This document shows positions 8,901 to 18,240 of a DNA stretch of 64,000 nt, in pieces (the first letter of the stretch is position 1; the number at the start of each line of letters is the position of its first letter). The position numbers and the translations under genes are program-made. The stretch comes from Helianthus annuus (taxonomy: Eukaryota; Streptophyta; Magnoliopsida; Asterales; Asteraceae). The notes beneath the pieces are model-generated. The model was given only the letters and a program-made list of their open reading frames with translations. It had not been told where the DNA came from and did not search any database. The stretch covers positions 36,407,141 to 36,471,140 of the forward strand of contig NC_035444.2 of assembly GCF_002127325.2 (NCBI RefSeq). Direction: 5' to 3'.

Positions 8901-11582
8901 TTGAATCCGAATATGCAGGAGGTAGTGAAGAAGGAGGTGATGAAGTTGTTAGCGTCTGGGTTGATCTACCCCATTTCTGACTCAGCTTGGGTGAGTCCTA
9001 CGCAGGTTGTCCCGAAGAAAGGGGGGATGACGGTTGTTCTGAATTCGAAAAATGAGCTTATTCCGTCTCGCACTGTTACGGGTTGGCGTGTATGCATTGA
9101 CTATCGAAAGTTAAATGACGCCACTCGTAAAGATCATTTTCCGCTCCCATTCATTGATCAGATGCTTGAGCGTCTCGCGGGTCAGCAGTTCTATTGCTTT
9201 CTCGACGGGTTTTCGGGTTATTTCCAGATTCCTATTGCACCAGAGGATCAGGAGAAAACCACTTTTACATGTCCATATGGCACCTATGCGTACCGACGCA
9301 TGCCGTTTGGATTATGTAACGCTCCTGCTACATTTCAGCGTTGTATGATCGCGATCTTTCAGGATATGGTCGAGAGTTCGATGGAGGTGTTTATGGATGA
9401 TTTCTCAGTGTATGGTAATTCTTTCGATCAGTGTCTAGTGAATCTTGAGAGGATGTTGAAGAGATGTGTAGAGACGAAGTTGATGCTGAACTGGGAGAAG
9501 TGTCACTTCATGGTGACCGAGGGGATTGTGCTAGGGCACAAGATTTCGCGAGCAGGTATTGAGGTTGATAGAGCGAAGATAGATACGATTAGCCAGCTTC
9601 CTCCGCCGACTAGTGTCAAGTCGGTTCGTAGTTTTCTCGGTCATGCGGGATTTTATAGGCGCTTCATTAGGGATTTTTCCAAAATCACTCGCCCCATGAC
9701 ACGACTGTTGGAGAAGGACGTTCCTTTCGTCTTTGACGAGGAGTGCCTTCGAGCGTTTGAGTTTCTGAAGGAGAGGTTAGTGAGTGCACCGATCCTCGTA
9801 TCGCCTGATTGGAGCTTACCATTCGAGCTGATGTGCGATGCGAGTGACTACGCAGTTGGTGCGGTGTTAGGGCAGCGACGGGAGAAGCATTTTCACCCGA
9901 TTTACTACGCGAGTAAAACGCTGAATGATGCCCAGGAGAATTACACCACCACGGAGAAGGAGTTGTTGGCGGTGGTGTTTGCGTTCGATAAATTCCGATC
10001 ATACCTCGTTCTTTCAAAGACCGTCGTGTTCACTGATCATTCTGCTCTTCGCCATTTGTTTCAGAAGAAGGACGCGAAGCCGCGTCTCATACGATGGATT
10101 CTGCTTCTTTCCGAGTTCGACATTGAAATTAGGGATAAGAAGGGGGCAGAAAATGTGGCGGCAGACCACTTGTCTCGCTTAGAGGATCCGAAGCGTGAGG
10201 AGATTCGTGAGGAGGCGATAGGAGATAGATTCCCTCACGAGTCCATTGATGCTGTCACGGCAGGAGCCGTAGACCTCCCGTGGTTTAGCGACATCGCCAA
10301 TTATTTGGCCGACGGGTTTGTGATGGAGAGTTGGAGCTTGCAGGAGAAGCGCAAGCTGACGAGGGACGCTAGGAAGTACATTTGGGACGATCCCTATCTC
10401 TTCAGGATAGGCGGTGATAGAGTCTTGAGGAGATGTGTGAGTAGAGAAGAGGGCGAGAGTATCCTGAGGCACGTGCACGAGGGATTGACTGGCGGACACC
10501 ATGGCGCGCATGCAACCGCGCAAAAGGTGTTTGATTATGGTTTTTATTGGCCGACAGTGGTAGATGATGCGGCCGAGTTTGTGAGGAAGTGTGACCGGTG
10601 TCAGCGAACCGGTAACATCTCATCCAAGGATGAGATGCCCCAGAATCCCATTCAAGTGTTAGAAGTTTTTGATGTTTGGGGCATCGATTTCATGGGACCA
10701 TTTCCATCTTCGAGTGGAAATCGGTACATCCTCGTTGCTATTGATTACGTTTCGAAGTGGGTGGAGGCTCAAGCTTCGCCCACTAATGACGCACGAGTGG
10801 TGGTGAGGTTCTTGAAGAAGTTGTTTACGCGATTTGGTACGCCTAGAGCCATTATTAGTGATCGCGGCACACATTTTTGCAATGCGGTTATGGAGAAGGC
10901 GTTGGAGAGATACGGGGTTACGCACCGCTTGTCTACCGCGTATCACCCACAAACGAGCGGTCAAGTGGAGAATGCGAATCGAGGAGTGAAGCGAATTTTA
11001 GAAAAGACGGTAGGGAAGAGTAGGCAAGATTGGTCCGACAAGTTGGACGATGCGTTGTGGGCTTTCCGAACCGCCTACAAGACGCCATTAGGGACGACAC
11101 CGTTTATGGTCGTCTACGGGAAAGCGTGCCACTTACCGGTCGAGTTAGAGCATCGGGCTCTTTGGGCGCTCAAAACGGTGAATTTAGATTTGACCGAGGC
11201 CGCTAGGAGACGGTTTTTCCAACTCCATGAGTTAGAGGCGCTTCGTGACGCCGCGTATGATCGTTCTTGGAGTATCAAGGAGAAGTCGAAAGCGTTGCAT
11301 GATAGGAGGTTGCGGAAGTTGAAGGAGTTTAAAGTGGGCGATCGGGTGCTATTATTCAACTCGAGGTTGAAATTGATCGCCGGGAAGTTGAAGTCGAGGT
11401 GGTCCGGGCCGTACGTCGTGAAGGAGGTTTTCCCGTATGGTACCATTGAGTTGTTTGATGAGGAGAGTTCGCATGTGTGGAAGGTAAATGGGCATAGGTT
11501 GAAGCATTACATAGGAGGCCCCATCGATACCACCGAAGAGGAAACCGTTCCTCTTTCGGACCCGCCTAGCACCGCCACGTAG
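5961..11582 (+). CDS. gag-pol: Athila Gag-Pol polyprotein, 1,873 aa, uninterrupted
   Basis: This protein makes the particle and copies and integrates the element. The start chosen is ATG 5961, because the open frame's earlier codon at 5952 is TTG. In order: a Pro/Ser-rich N-terminus; a retrotransposon Gag domain (about residues 110-280); a short CCHC-like knuckle CEVCRGGHDTIDC (from about 338); a Gly/Ser/Gln-rich linker; an acidic stretch; and a retropepsin with DLGASINLMP (Asp near 701). RT follows with active site FMDD (first Asp near 1146), then RNase H (CDASDYAVGAVL) and integrase with HHCC (CDRCQRTG) and DDE residues in GIDFMGP, SDRGTHF (near 1634) and GQVENAN. The C-terminus binds the KFKVGDRVL type fold. 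Gag and Pol share one frame with no stop or shift, so Gag:Pol balance must come from processing or another route. Confidence 0.95.
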   Translation: MPHTRSQGPPPLPLALRSSFSSSTSEVRASSSTSFSQSTPFFDLTPKSSPHNSPPPTRPPSPPPVAHMARRTVYDQATTGFAGGNSPITLPEIPNDRSWQIPSYIMTAITNSCQFHGRDDEDAPAHINRITRLCSTFSIEGVNLDARYLQVFPFSLAGRAAVWFDSQPAGTFRTWAGLRDAFLAKYFPPAKASRLRDQIHSFRMEPDEPYHLAWERFQTLITRCSQHGLSDWALVEKFYNGLTPEIRARFDTSAGGQLMGKKTVAECNDLFESFAHSDMDYSTTSRTSIPVRTTSAGRGVNQVSLDSSVAAAVERAKEEIRQEMRQELIEIKKKVDRCEVCRGGHDTIDCPTLTLEQVEYIAGQPRGPTNPFNNSSSNWRGSGNSSGYRSSGNPPGFSGQYQSRGPGIYTQSSSGQFSGSGSSGQFSNRGPPQESQGGAKAPEVSTSRLEEMFAQMMTRSDAFMKNQEQINKNNDLQFKNQQAALLDLQRTVGGIAQQLQEHPPGQFSGNTFPNPANQSAKAITTRSGRSVGEVAREREVEEVEEEVDEEIEMEAPGKVHTRLAPASTAHAEESPVEQRVERQPTRGRPAPVIDHSRLPFPARARQQKYAQEYGKFLEMFTQLKINLPFIEALQSMPKYAKFLKDLLKRKERIGELSNIPLTGGCSAVVLNKLPEKLTDPGTFTIPCFFGGAATPSHALADLGASINLMPFSLYERLGLGELTPTRMSLSLADRSVKYPRGVVENLLVKVDRFVFPVDFVVLDMEADERVPIILGRPFLRTAKAIIDVFDGKISLRAGDEVVTFEIDRAMQHPSCGDDVSGPCHSVYFLNSFMSCVDTCFDYISGADLVGEGGVDEHSKDEVDEVEEECLDESDEVSAEPLGLDAISDESTPVEIPPPLELKVLPSHLEYAFLGEKPDMPVIISSKLTEEEKSRLIEVLREHSDAIAWRLSDIKGISPTFCTHRILMEDVFKPVVQPQRRLNPNMQEVVKKEVMKLLASGLIYPISDSAWVSPTQVVPKKGGMTVVLNSKNELIPSRTVTGWRVCIDYRKLNDATRKDHFPLPFIDQMLERLAGQQFYCFLDGFSGYFQIPIAPEDQEKTTFTCPYGTYAYRRMPFGLCNAPATFQRCMIAIFQDMVESSMEVFMDDFSVYGNSFDQCLVNLERMLKRCVETKLMLNWEKCHFMVTEGIVLGHKISRAGIEVDRAKIDTISQLPPPTSVKSVRSFLGHAGFYRRFIRDFSKITRPMTRLLEKDVPFVFDEECLRAFEFLKERLVSAPILVSPDWSLPFELMCDASDYAVGAVLGQRREKHFHPIYYASKTLNDAQENYTTTEKELLAVVFAFDKFRSYLVLSKTVVFTDHSALRHLFQKKDAKPRLIRWILLLSEFDIEIRDKKGAENVAADHLSRLEDPKREEIREEAIGDRFPHESIDAVTAGAVDLPWFSDIANYLADGFVMESWSLQEKRKLTRDARKYIWDDPYLFRIGGDRVLRRCVSREEGESILRHVHEGLTGGHHGAHATAQKVFDYGFYWPTVVDDAAEFVRKCDRCQRTGNISSKDEMPQNPIQVLEVFDVWGIDFMGPFPSSSGNRYILVAIDYVSKWVEAQASPTNDARVVVRFLKKLFTRFGTPRAIISDRGTHFCNAVMEKALERYGVTHRLSTAYHPQTSGQVENANRGVKRILEKTVGKSRQDWSDKLDDALWAFRTAYKTPLGTTPFMVVYGKACHLPVELEHRALWALKTVNLDLTEAARRRFFQLHELEALRDAAYDRSWSIKEKSKALHDRRLRKLKEFKVGDRVLLFNSRLKLIAGKLKSRWSGPYVVKEVFPYGTIELFDEESSHVWKVNGHRLKHYIGGPIDTTEEETVPLSDPPSTAT

Positions 11583-11894
11583 GTTCTTGAGTGAAAACTC
11601 AAGTGTAGAGTTTGTATATTGCGTCATTGTCCGTGTCGTGTCTTTAGTTTAGTTTTTGTGCGTTTTTGCGTCATTTGTGTCGTTTTGTGTGTCTTTGCGT
11701 CGTGTGTGTGTTTTGAGTGTTTTTGCAGGATTCATCGCCTTTATCGGAGCCGACGTCGATCAACCAACAGTGATGCAGGTACGTTTAACGCTAAAAACTC
11801 GGAAATTAACGCAGGGGGTAAAATGGGAATTAAAGAAAACGATTTGTAGTTCAAACATGCTGTTACTGTTGACAAAAGTGCAGTTCTGCACTGT

Positions 11895-11942
11895 CCAAGC
11901 GACCCGCGTAGTGTTATTCCCTAGTTCACACGGGTCGCCTGG
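11895..11942 (+). repeat. GC-rich inverted repeat 4 (internal)
   Basis: Arms CCAAGCGACCCG (11895-11906) and CGGGTCGCCTGG (11931-11942) pair with one mismatch. It is the same motif as the LTR units. Confidence 0.8.
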
Positions 11943-11975
11943 ACTTATAAAGAATTTCAGCATCATCAAACGCTC

Positions 11976-12016
11976 GCGACCCGCCTACACTAACTCTTAC
12001 CTTTCACGCGGGTCGC
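11976..12016 (+). repeat. GC-rich inverted repeat 5 (internal)
   Basis: Arms GCGACCCGC (11976-11984) and GCGGGTCGC (12008-12016) pair perfectly over 9 bp. Confidence 0.8.
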
Positions 12017-12054
12017 CTGGTTGTTAAAAGATTAAAAAAAATAATAAAGATGAA

Positions 12055-12095
12055 GCGACCCGCCTCGTATTAGCTTCACACTTCATGCGGGTCGC
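12055..12095 (+). repeat. GC-rich inverted repeat 6 (internal)
   Basis: Arms GCGACCCGC (12055-12063) and GCGGGTCGC (12087-12095) pair perfectly. The unit lies 79 bp after unit 5 and has the same loop length. Confidence 0.8.
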
Positions 12096-12526
12096 GTACA
12101 TCATCTCAGTCGGTTCCCCTTTCAAAACCCCCAAAACGATACCATTTGAAACCCTAACCCATTTTTACTTTCCCCTCCGGCGACTCAAACCCCCACAACC
12201 ACCCTCTCCACCACAGTATTCCGCCACCAACCACCGATTACCACCACCCACTTCTACCTCCGGTCACCGCCATCTTGCCCACCTTTTGAAACCATCATTC
12301 ACCACCCTCATCGACACCGTAAACCACCACTTTCCACCACCGATCCACCACAACCATCCCACTACCACTGTTTTTCACCACCCGATTTCACCATCTTCTT
12401 ACACCACCACGCACCACCTGTCACTGAACCACCATCACCGCTGTGCATCCGCCATCTGTTTACCATCAGGTTCACTCGGTTCGGCCTCACAGGTATGACT
12501 TCTGTATTAATATTTTTTTGAGTCGA

Positions 12527-12608
12527 GTCAGTGTCTCGGTTAATGTTAGGTGTCGGGTCAGTAGTTAGTCAGTGTTTTGGTTAATGTTAGGTGTCGGGTC
12601 AGTAGTTA
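12527..12608 (+). repeat. 41-bp tandem repeat, two copies plus a partial
   Basis: Units start GTCAGTGTCTCGGTTAATG (12527) and GTCAGTGTTTTGGTTAATG (12568), with a decayed third start at 12609. The two full copies differ by two bases. Confidence 0.8.
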
Positions 12609-13452
12609 GTCAGTGTCTAGTTTCAGGTTTAGTTGTCGGGTCAGTTCCGGTTCAAAGTATGGAGTCCAGTTCTGTGTGAGTCAGTTTTGTACAATTATGT
12701 TCAAGTCAGTCTGTGTCGAGTCCGTATTTTCTGCATTTTTGAATCCTTGCCAGGGTGCGGGTGGACCGGGTTGGTTTGATATGAGGGATTGATGTCTTGT
12801 TTTGAGCGACGTGCGCATCGGGTATGATGGATAGAATAAGGGGGGTGGTTTTGTCCGCGGATTGTGCGATCACATTACTAGGCGCGGATAGTTGTTTTAA
12901 GATAAGTGTGGGGAGGTTTTTCGCGCCATATCATAAAAAAGTACCGTTTTCACCCATTTTGCGCGAATGGCCTCCATTGCTTCCACGCTTCGAGGTTAGT
13001 CTTGATTTCTCGGCACTTCGGATTGCTCGGGGGCGAGCAAGGTGCCGGGAGGGGGTATGTGTTGTAAATTTTTTGTAAAATGAGTCTTAAGTGTCGTAGC
13101 GTCTAGTTTCGCGTCATTTAGGGTCCTTTACTTGTTTCGAGTCATAGTCGCGTCTTTTTCGTTTCGTGTCGTGCGCGTACTATTGCATCGCTTGATTTTA
13201 GGCCACGTCGCCCGTACTCAATCTCCATTCGGGCGAGGTTGGCCTAGTTTCGAGTTGTTGTGTGATATGCACTTGTATCGAACGACGGCCGCGAACGAAA
13301 TGCTATACGGCCGTCGTCCGATTGTACACTATTATAATATTATTTTATTATATAAAAAAAAAATCAAAAAAATTCAAAAAGAACAAAAAAATAGTTTGTG
13401 ATTACTAACGGTTCACCTGTTTTGCGTGTTTGTTTGATTCTTTGTGAACAGG

Positions 13453-14685
13453 ATGTCAGGTGAAGGAACGTCGTCGGGCACAAAGCGCAAGAGGCGCACC
13501 ACTCGTTCACAGACGGCTGCATCGGAGCAGCCGGGTACTCCGGTACTTCGGGAGATTAGGTATAGGGATGCTGGGGTCCCACATGGACAGAGTGATAGGT
13601 TGGTTCAGAGTCCGTTGTTGCGGTTTGAGGTAGGATCGTACGAGTTTATGAAATTTGAGGCGCTGAAGAATGTGAGGTTGTTAGAAAGTAAGCGAATTGA
13701 CTGGGAGTTGCTTAGGAGGTTAGGGCAGGTTGAGAGAGTTCAGGAGTTGCTGGGTGATAAGTTTAGGTGGGCAGTGGAGTGTGAGTGGCCACAGTATTTA
13801 GAGCTGACTATGGAGTTTCACTCCACGTTTATTTATAGGCACCCAGGGGGGTTTGATCAGTCAGATTTAGTGTCGTTTGCATTAGGTAAACAGATTTACA
13901 ATATGAGCCTGATTCAGTTTGCAGAGGCGACAGGGTTGTATTCAGCTGAGGAGGTTGGGTCAGCTGAGTTTAGGAGTTTACTGAGGCAGGTGATGAGGGA
14001 CCCAGCGGAGGCGTGTGTTGTGAAGGAGGATTTAGCACGTTTCTGGCTCACCATTGCTATTTCACCGTTTTCTAGCAATTTGGTGGCGTCGGACATTAGG
14101 GATCCAGTTTATAGGTTCGTGCATAAGATTCTATGTTCTACGCTGATAGGAAAGCACGAGGGAGATAAGGTGAACCAGCATAGTTTGTTCTGCTTGATGT
14201 GCATGGTTGAGAGGCGGCCAGCCAATTTAGCTAGTATTTTGGCGTGGTCTTTGGCGAGGCCGAAGAAGGGGGGTAGTACGGCCAGGTTGTATGGTGGGCC
14301 GTATATCACTTTGTTGGCCGCCAATTTAGGAGTGTTTGCTAGGTTTCCAGCTGATAGGATGACTGCGGGCCCCGCTCCATCTCTTGTGGAGTTGAGGAGT
14401 CTACAGCTAGCCGGGATTGTCACATTCATTGAGCCGCTAGCGTGGACAGAGGTTTTGCCAGCACCACCGCCTCCGGATCCGACTGCCGAGGAGGCAGCGA
14501 CCACTACGATTCCAGAGCGGTACCAGGTGCCACTTCAGCGACATCAGCTCCCGGCTCGGGAGTATCCACTTAGGCAGCCGCGGTCAGAGCCGCTTACGTT
14601 AGAGGGTTTGTATGATCGGGTCGAGCAGGTGAGACATGAGATGCAGCTGGGTTTTCAGGGTCTGTATGACCACTTTCAGTTATAG
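13453..14685 (+). CDS. Athila 3' ORF (env-position protein), 410 aa
   Basis: ATG 13453 is chosen because the open frame's earlier codon at 13444 is GTG. The basic N-terminus (GTKRKRRTTRSQ) could be a nuclear signal. The body, with motifs such as KRIDWELLRRLG, ECEWPQYLELTMEF and DPVYRFVHKIL, resembles the family named putative plant transposon protein that fills this slot in Athila elements. I see no signal peptide or membrane span, so a viral-type envelope is not supported. A splice-like AG lies one base before ATGTCAGG. The frame ends at TAG 14683-14685, but the next 24 codons stay open and acidic to TGA 14758-14760, so the TAG may be a recent truncation. Its function is not established. Confidence 0.8.
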   Translation: MSGEGTSSGTKRKRRTTRSQTAASEQPGTPVLREIRYRDAGVPHGQSDRLVQSPLLRFEVGSYEFMKFEALKNVRLLESKRIDWELLRRLGQVERVQELLGDKFRWAVECEWPQYLELTMEFHSTFIYRHPGGFDQSDLVSFALGKQIYNMSLIQFAEATGLYSAEEVGSAEFRSLLRQVMRDPAEACVVKEDLARFWLTIAISPFSSNLVASDIRDPVYRFVHKILCSTLIGKHEGDKVNQHSLFCLMCMVERRPANLASILAWSLARPKKGGSTARLYGGPYITLLAANLGVFARFPADRMTAGPAPSLVELRSLQLAGIVTFIEPLAWTEVLPAPPPPDPTAEEAATTTIPERYQVPLQRHQLPAREYPLRQPRSEPLTLEGLYDRVEQVRHEMQLGFQGLYDHFQL

Positions 14686-15604
14686 CTACCACCAGCACTG
14701 CAGCCACAGCAGGGGGGTCCCGCTGGTGGAGAGGAGGAGCAGGATAGTGGAGATGCATGAGGATGAGCAGCAGTGATAGCAGCGGTTATATCTTTTGTTT
14801 TATTTTTATGCTGTTTTAATCCTCGATAGTCGGTTTGTATAATACGATATATTTGGTTGGTTGGGTTTTTGGGTTGGATGATACTTGTTGGTTGATGCTT
14901 TGATCGTATATATTATTTCGGGTTTGGTATGTGTGATTTGTTAGGTTGTTTTGCCGCTTCCGTTCGCGTGTCCGAGTTAGTACAGTTTGCTGAGCGCGTT
15001 TTGGATTGGAGGGCATGTGTGGTATCGACTGGCATATTGACAGTCTCACATATGATTCAGCTAAGTCGTTCCACTTGTATACTTGTATATTATGTTATTA
15101 TATTTTTGTTTAGGTTTTTAGGAGTCCGGTTTCCATTCTTGCATTAGGGACAATGCAACATTCAAGTGTGGGGATGGGAACTTATAGTTAGCGAGTCTTA
15201 TATGAAAAAAAAAAAAAAAATTTCAAAAATCCAAAAAAATAAAAAAATTAGAAAATGTCTTTTGAAATAAGAAGTTTGCAAAAGAAAAACGGAAAATGAT
15301 AGAAAAGTCGAGTTTTTGTTCGGGTTCAAATAATAATAATATGAGATAAAATAATTGAGCTTGTGTCTAGTTTGGGATGCGCGGGTAGGCTCGATTCGGT
15401 TTCGGGTTCCTTTGATATTAATTATACCTAATTGTCGGTCTACTAGTGGGTTCTCATCTAGGGAAAGTGGGGAAATTGAAACCGCCAATAATAGTATAAG
15501 GGATGCCGTTATAAGCTAAGATCGTTAGAGTTTTTGGTCATTATCTCGTTGAAAAAAAATAATAAATAAATAAGCGAGCTAGAAACTAAATGAAAGTAGC
15601 CATT

Positions 15605-15742
15605 CTATGTAATCTGTGGTTGGGGATAGCGACTCTACAGCCGGAATACCGCTAGAATGTGTGAAATCGACCTTGCAAAATAAAAAGTACCGAGGCCTAT
15701 GTAATCTGTGGTTGGGGATAGCGACTCTACAGCCGGAATACC
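15605..15742 (+). repeat. Interspersed 46-bp direct repeat, two copies 92 bp apart
   Basis: Both copies start CTATGTAATCTGTGGTTGG and end GCCGGAATACC (15605-15650 and 15697-15742). They appear identical. Confidence 0.82.
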
Positions 15743-16116
15743 TCTAGGATTAGGGAAAGCAACGTCTACGCTCGTAAATGAAAAAAAAAAAAAATGGAAA
15801 AATAGATTTGATTTTAAACTCTCTTGATCTTGGTATAAGGCGGTTAGGAAATAACCCAGTGGTGGTTCCTTTTGTCCTATAAGCTTGAGGGGGGAGTAGG
15901 TGGACTTGCAATTCGTAGCGTGAGACCCTAGGTGGATTGACCGAACTTGAACCTAAATTGCATGATAAGGGCTTGAAACTGGGTTGGGTTTAAGAGGATC
16001 ATTATACTTGCAATCGCGGCTAACACGAGTATCGATTTAATAAAATAATTTAAGCGTTTGTCCCGATCGACTATCTTGACTATGATTCCGTTTGCATTAT
16101 TCTTTTTCGAGGACGA

Positions 16117-16141
16117 AAAAAAAGATAAGTGTGGGGATATT
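16117..16141 (+). promoter_or_regulatory. Athila polypurine tract
   Basis: A run of A's followed by GATAAGTGTGGGGA lies directly before the 3' LTR, the expected place for the plus-strand primer. The GATAAGTGTGGGGA core recurs at 12901. Confidence 0.8.
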
Positions 16142-17904
16142 TGATGTATTGCAAAATACATCGGTATTCGCGTCGGTTTTAGTCGTTAGTTAGTTAGTTT
16201 TAGTGTCGTTTTAGTTTAGAATGTACATACTATTGATCTAAGTTGTGTTTCCAGGTCTTTACAGCCAAAAGGAGTGAAAACGAGCAGAATCTGGAATGGC
16301 GGAAGGCTGGCACGGAAACCGAGGAAGTCGGGAGCTGAAACGAAGAAAATTGGCAATTCTGGAGCTTCCAGGCGACCCGCGTTGACTAAACGAGCATTTC
16401 CAAGCGGGCCGCCTTGACTTAAAGAAGGAACAGAAGAAACATACTCTCTCGCGCCCCGCGTAAACTTGAACAGAAATATGAGGCGGGCCGCGAGTGTCGT
16501 GTAAAACAATTCAGGAGTTTTAACTTTAGGCGACCCGCATAAGATCAAGTTAATATTCCACGCGGGCCGCCTAAAGCTGTTCTGTCGGCAAAGTTGCGAG
16601 GATTGCATGGCAAGTTAGGGTTTTCGGTTATAAAAACATATGTTCGCATCAGCAGCCGATTATTGACGAACTAGGGCATCTTTGGGGCTGTTTTAGCTGC
16701 TGATTGAAGGCTGTGAACGTGTCGGAGGCATACCGGAAGCTAGGAATCATCGGGAAAGCATTCTTGAGCATTCGGGAGTGAAGATTCGGGTTTTATACAC
16801 CTATTTCTTGCATTCTTTGTTTGTTTATACTTTGTTAACGATGAATTCAGTTGATACTTTGGTTTTGACTTTGTTTTTGATTATGTTTTCCGGCTAAAAC
16901 TCATAAACTACCTAGGCGATGATTATGGCATAACGAAGATTGGATTTTTATATGATTATTGATGTGGTTGTGATTTTTCTTGCATTGTAAACACTATGGT
17001 AGTTTGTCTTGGTGCGTTTGTATGCTTGTGATTTCTTAGTTAATCGTTTATTTGTTCCATTCAATTCTTGGTGACGGTCTTTATCACGTAATAGAGTTGA
17101 ATTAGGGTTTTTGACTTAGGTGAGTGTCTATATCACATAATAGGTCATTAATTCTCTAGGGTGAAAAGTGCACTAGTAACCTTAGGAACAATATTCGGTA
17201 ATTAATTAAAATCAAGTGTGCTGCTAGACTCGTCGCGGAAAGGCTCGAGGATATTGGTAGGTCTAGGAGTAGTTAAAAGGAATTAATTGCCCATTGTCTA
17301 TCAAGCCAAGTTTAAACCCATAGTTGCTTTAGACGTTCGCGCGGCAAAGTAGAGCGTCTTACATAAGCACTTTCAAGAAACTAGAGGACGGACAAGAAAT
17401 CTAGAAAACCGGTAGTTTAACAACCTCTAGGGAATCTTAGTGTGCTCTTGAGAGGGATTAGGGGTCCTTAGATCTCCCTAGGGGTGAGAATTTCAAGATC
17501 CCGGTTTCACACCACATCATTATCATTTAGGAATCCAATCCGAGTTTAGCCTGCGTCTAGCCTAGGTAGTCTTCATTCTCACTGATCAGACCCTTTGCTT
17601 GTGTTCGTGTCTTGCTTGCTAGTAGTATTTTATTATTTTATTTAGGATTTTTAGAAACCCCCCCAAATTAATAAACAATTTAGTATGTCGTGTCAGTCCG
17701 AGTCTAGATAGAGTCTTAGCGTAGTCAGTAGAGTCCTGTGGGTTCGATACTCGGACTTACTTTAGCTTTACTACATTCGATCGGTTCACTTGCCGATTGT
17801 GTGTTTAGGGTTTAGGTCGAGTCTTAGTTTATAAATTTAAAGCTTAGAGAGTCTAGAATTAGGGTATTTTAGTTAGTTTTATTTAGCCCATTTTCAGCAC
17901 ATCA
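16142..17904 (+). repeat. Athila 3' LTR
   Basis: It starts TGATGTATTG and ends GCACATCA. It appears identical to the 5' LTR in every block I compared, except after about 17865, where the last ~45 bp carry roughly ten substitutions and small indels. It repeats the three GC-rich hairpins at +12138 (16370-16576). It is followed directly by GACAA. Confidence 0.93.
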
Positions 17905-17909
17905 GACAA
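17905..17909. repeat. Athila target-site duplication, right copy (GACAA)
   Basis: It matches 3999-4003. Confidence 0.92.
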
Positions 17910-18240
17910 CAATGGTAAGGCCAAAAGAAATGTTATATTATTAACGTAGCAAAAGTTTGTGCATTTGGTTTCATCTCAAACCGAGATCCATCCACCAAAA
18001 GCACAATTAGTCCTTAAACATATTTACCTAACAGTTGAAGGTTTCATCTCAAACCGAGACCTATCCACCTCCAACTGTTATATTGTTCAAAAAACATGCA
18101 GGAAATGTAAATTGTTCAGGTGCAGGAAAAGTAAAGTGCAGAAAAGGAAAATGATTTTGGGGTTACAGACCAACGATCAAATTTAAAAAAGTGGGCTCCG
18201 GCCTAGGCATCAACATCCATCATCGCCCACTTAAATGCCC
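17910..18240. other. Element G resumed: non-coding region after its accessory gene
   Basis: No gene. A 20-bp word, GGTTTCATCTCAAACCGAGA, occurs at 17967-17986 and 18040-18059. The stretch near 18185-18230, read on the minus strand, matches the 3' untranslated part of the accessory genes in F, B and A (GCCGGAGCCCA followed by a T-rich run). Confidence 0.65.

Larger units (their letters stand above)
11583..13452 (+). other. Athila spacer between gag-pol and the 3' ORF
   Basis: This 1.9-kb stretch has no supported gene. It contains three GC-rich inverted repeats of the LTR type (11895-12095), a C-rich low-complexity block (about 12175-12460) of CCACCA-like triplets, and a 41-bp tandem repeat (12527-12608). 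It also has a copy of the polypurine motif GATAAGTGTGGGGA at 12901-12914 and an A-rich tract (about 13348-13392). Acceptor-like TTTTTGCAG ends at 11728, and an AG at 13450-13451 directly precedes the next start. The spacer may act as an intron for the 3' ORF message. Confidence 0.6.
14761..16141 (+). other. Athila 3' non-coding tail
   Basis: This region is AT-rich with no supported gene. It holds an AAGTGTGGGGA motif (15164-15174), A-rich tracts (15205-15255 and 15779-15794), and a ~46-bp repeat present twice, at 15605-15650 and 15697-15742. The purine tract at the end primes plus-strand synthesis. Confidence 0.6.
4004..17904 (+). mobile_element. Athila: Complete Athila-lineage Ty3/gypsy retrotransposon
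   Basis: The 13,901-bp element is bounded by LTRs of 1,764 and 1,763 bp and the duplication GACAA. It has a tRNA-Asp-type primer site, one uninterrupted gag-pol frame (5961-11582), a 1.9-kb spacer, an Athila-type 3' ORF (13453-14685), a 1.4-kb AT-rich tail and a purine tract before the 3' LTR. The lineage call follows from the primer site, the DLGAS protease motif and the 3' ORF. An open 1,873-codon polyprotein and nearly identical LTRs suggest a recent insertion that may still be functional. Confidence 0.93.

Noticed and set aside
12085..12498. 137-codon plus-strand ORF rich in Pro, His and Thr
   Set aside because: It comes from a low-complexity CCACCA-type stretch and shows no domain.
13453..14685. 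Envelope glycoprotein call for the Athila 3' ORF
   Set aside because: No signal peptide, membrane span or Cys pattern is visible. Only its position resembles env.
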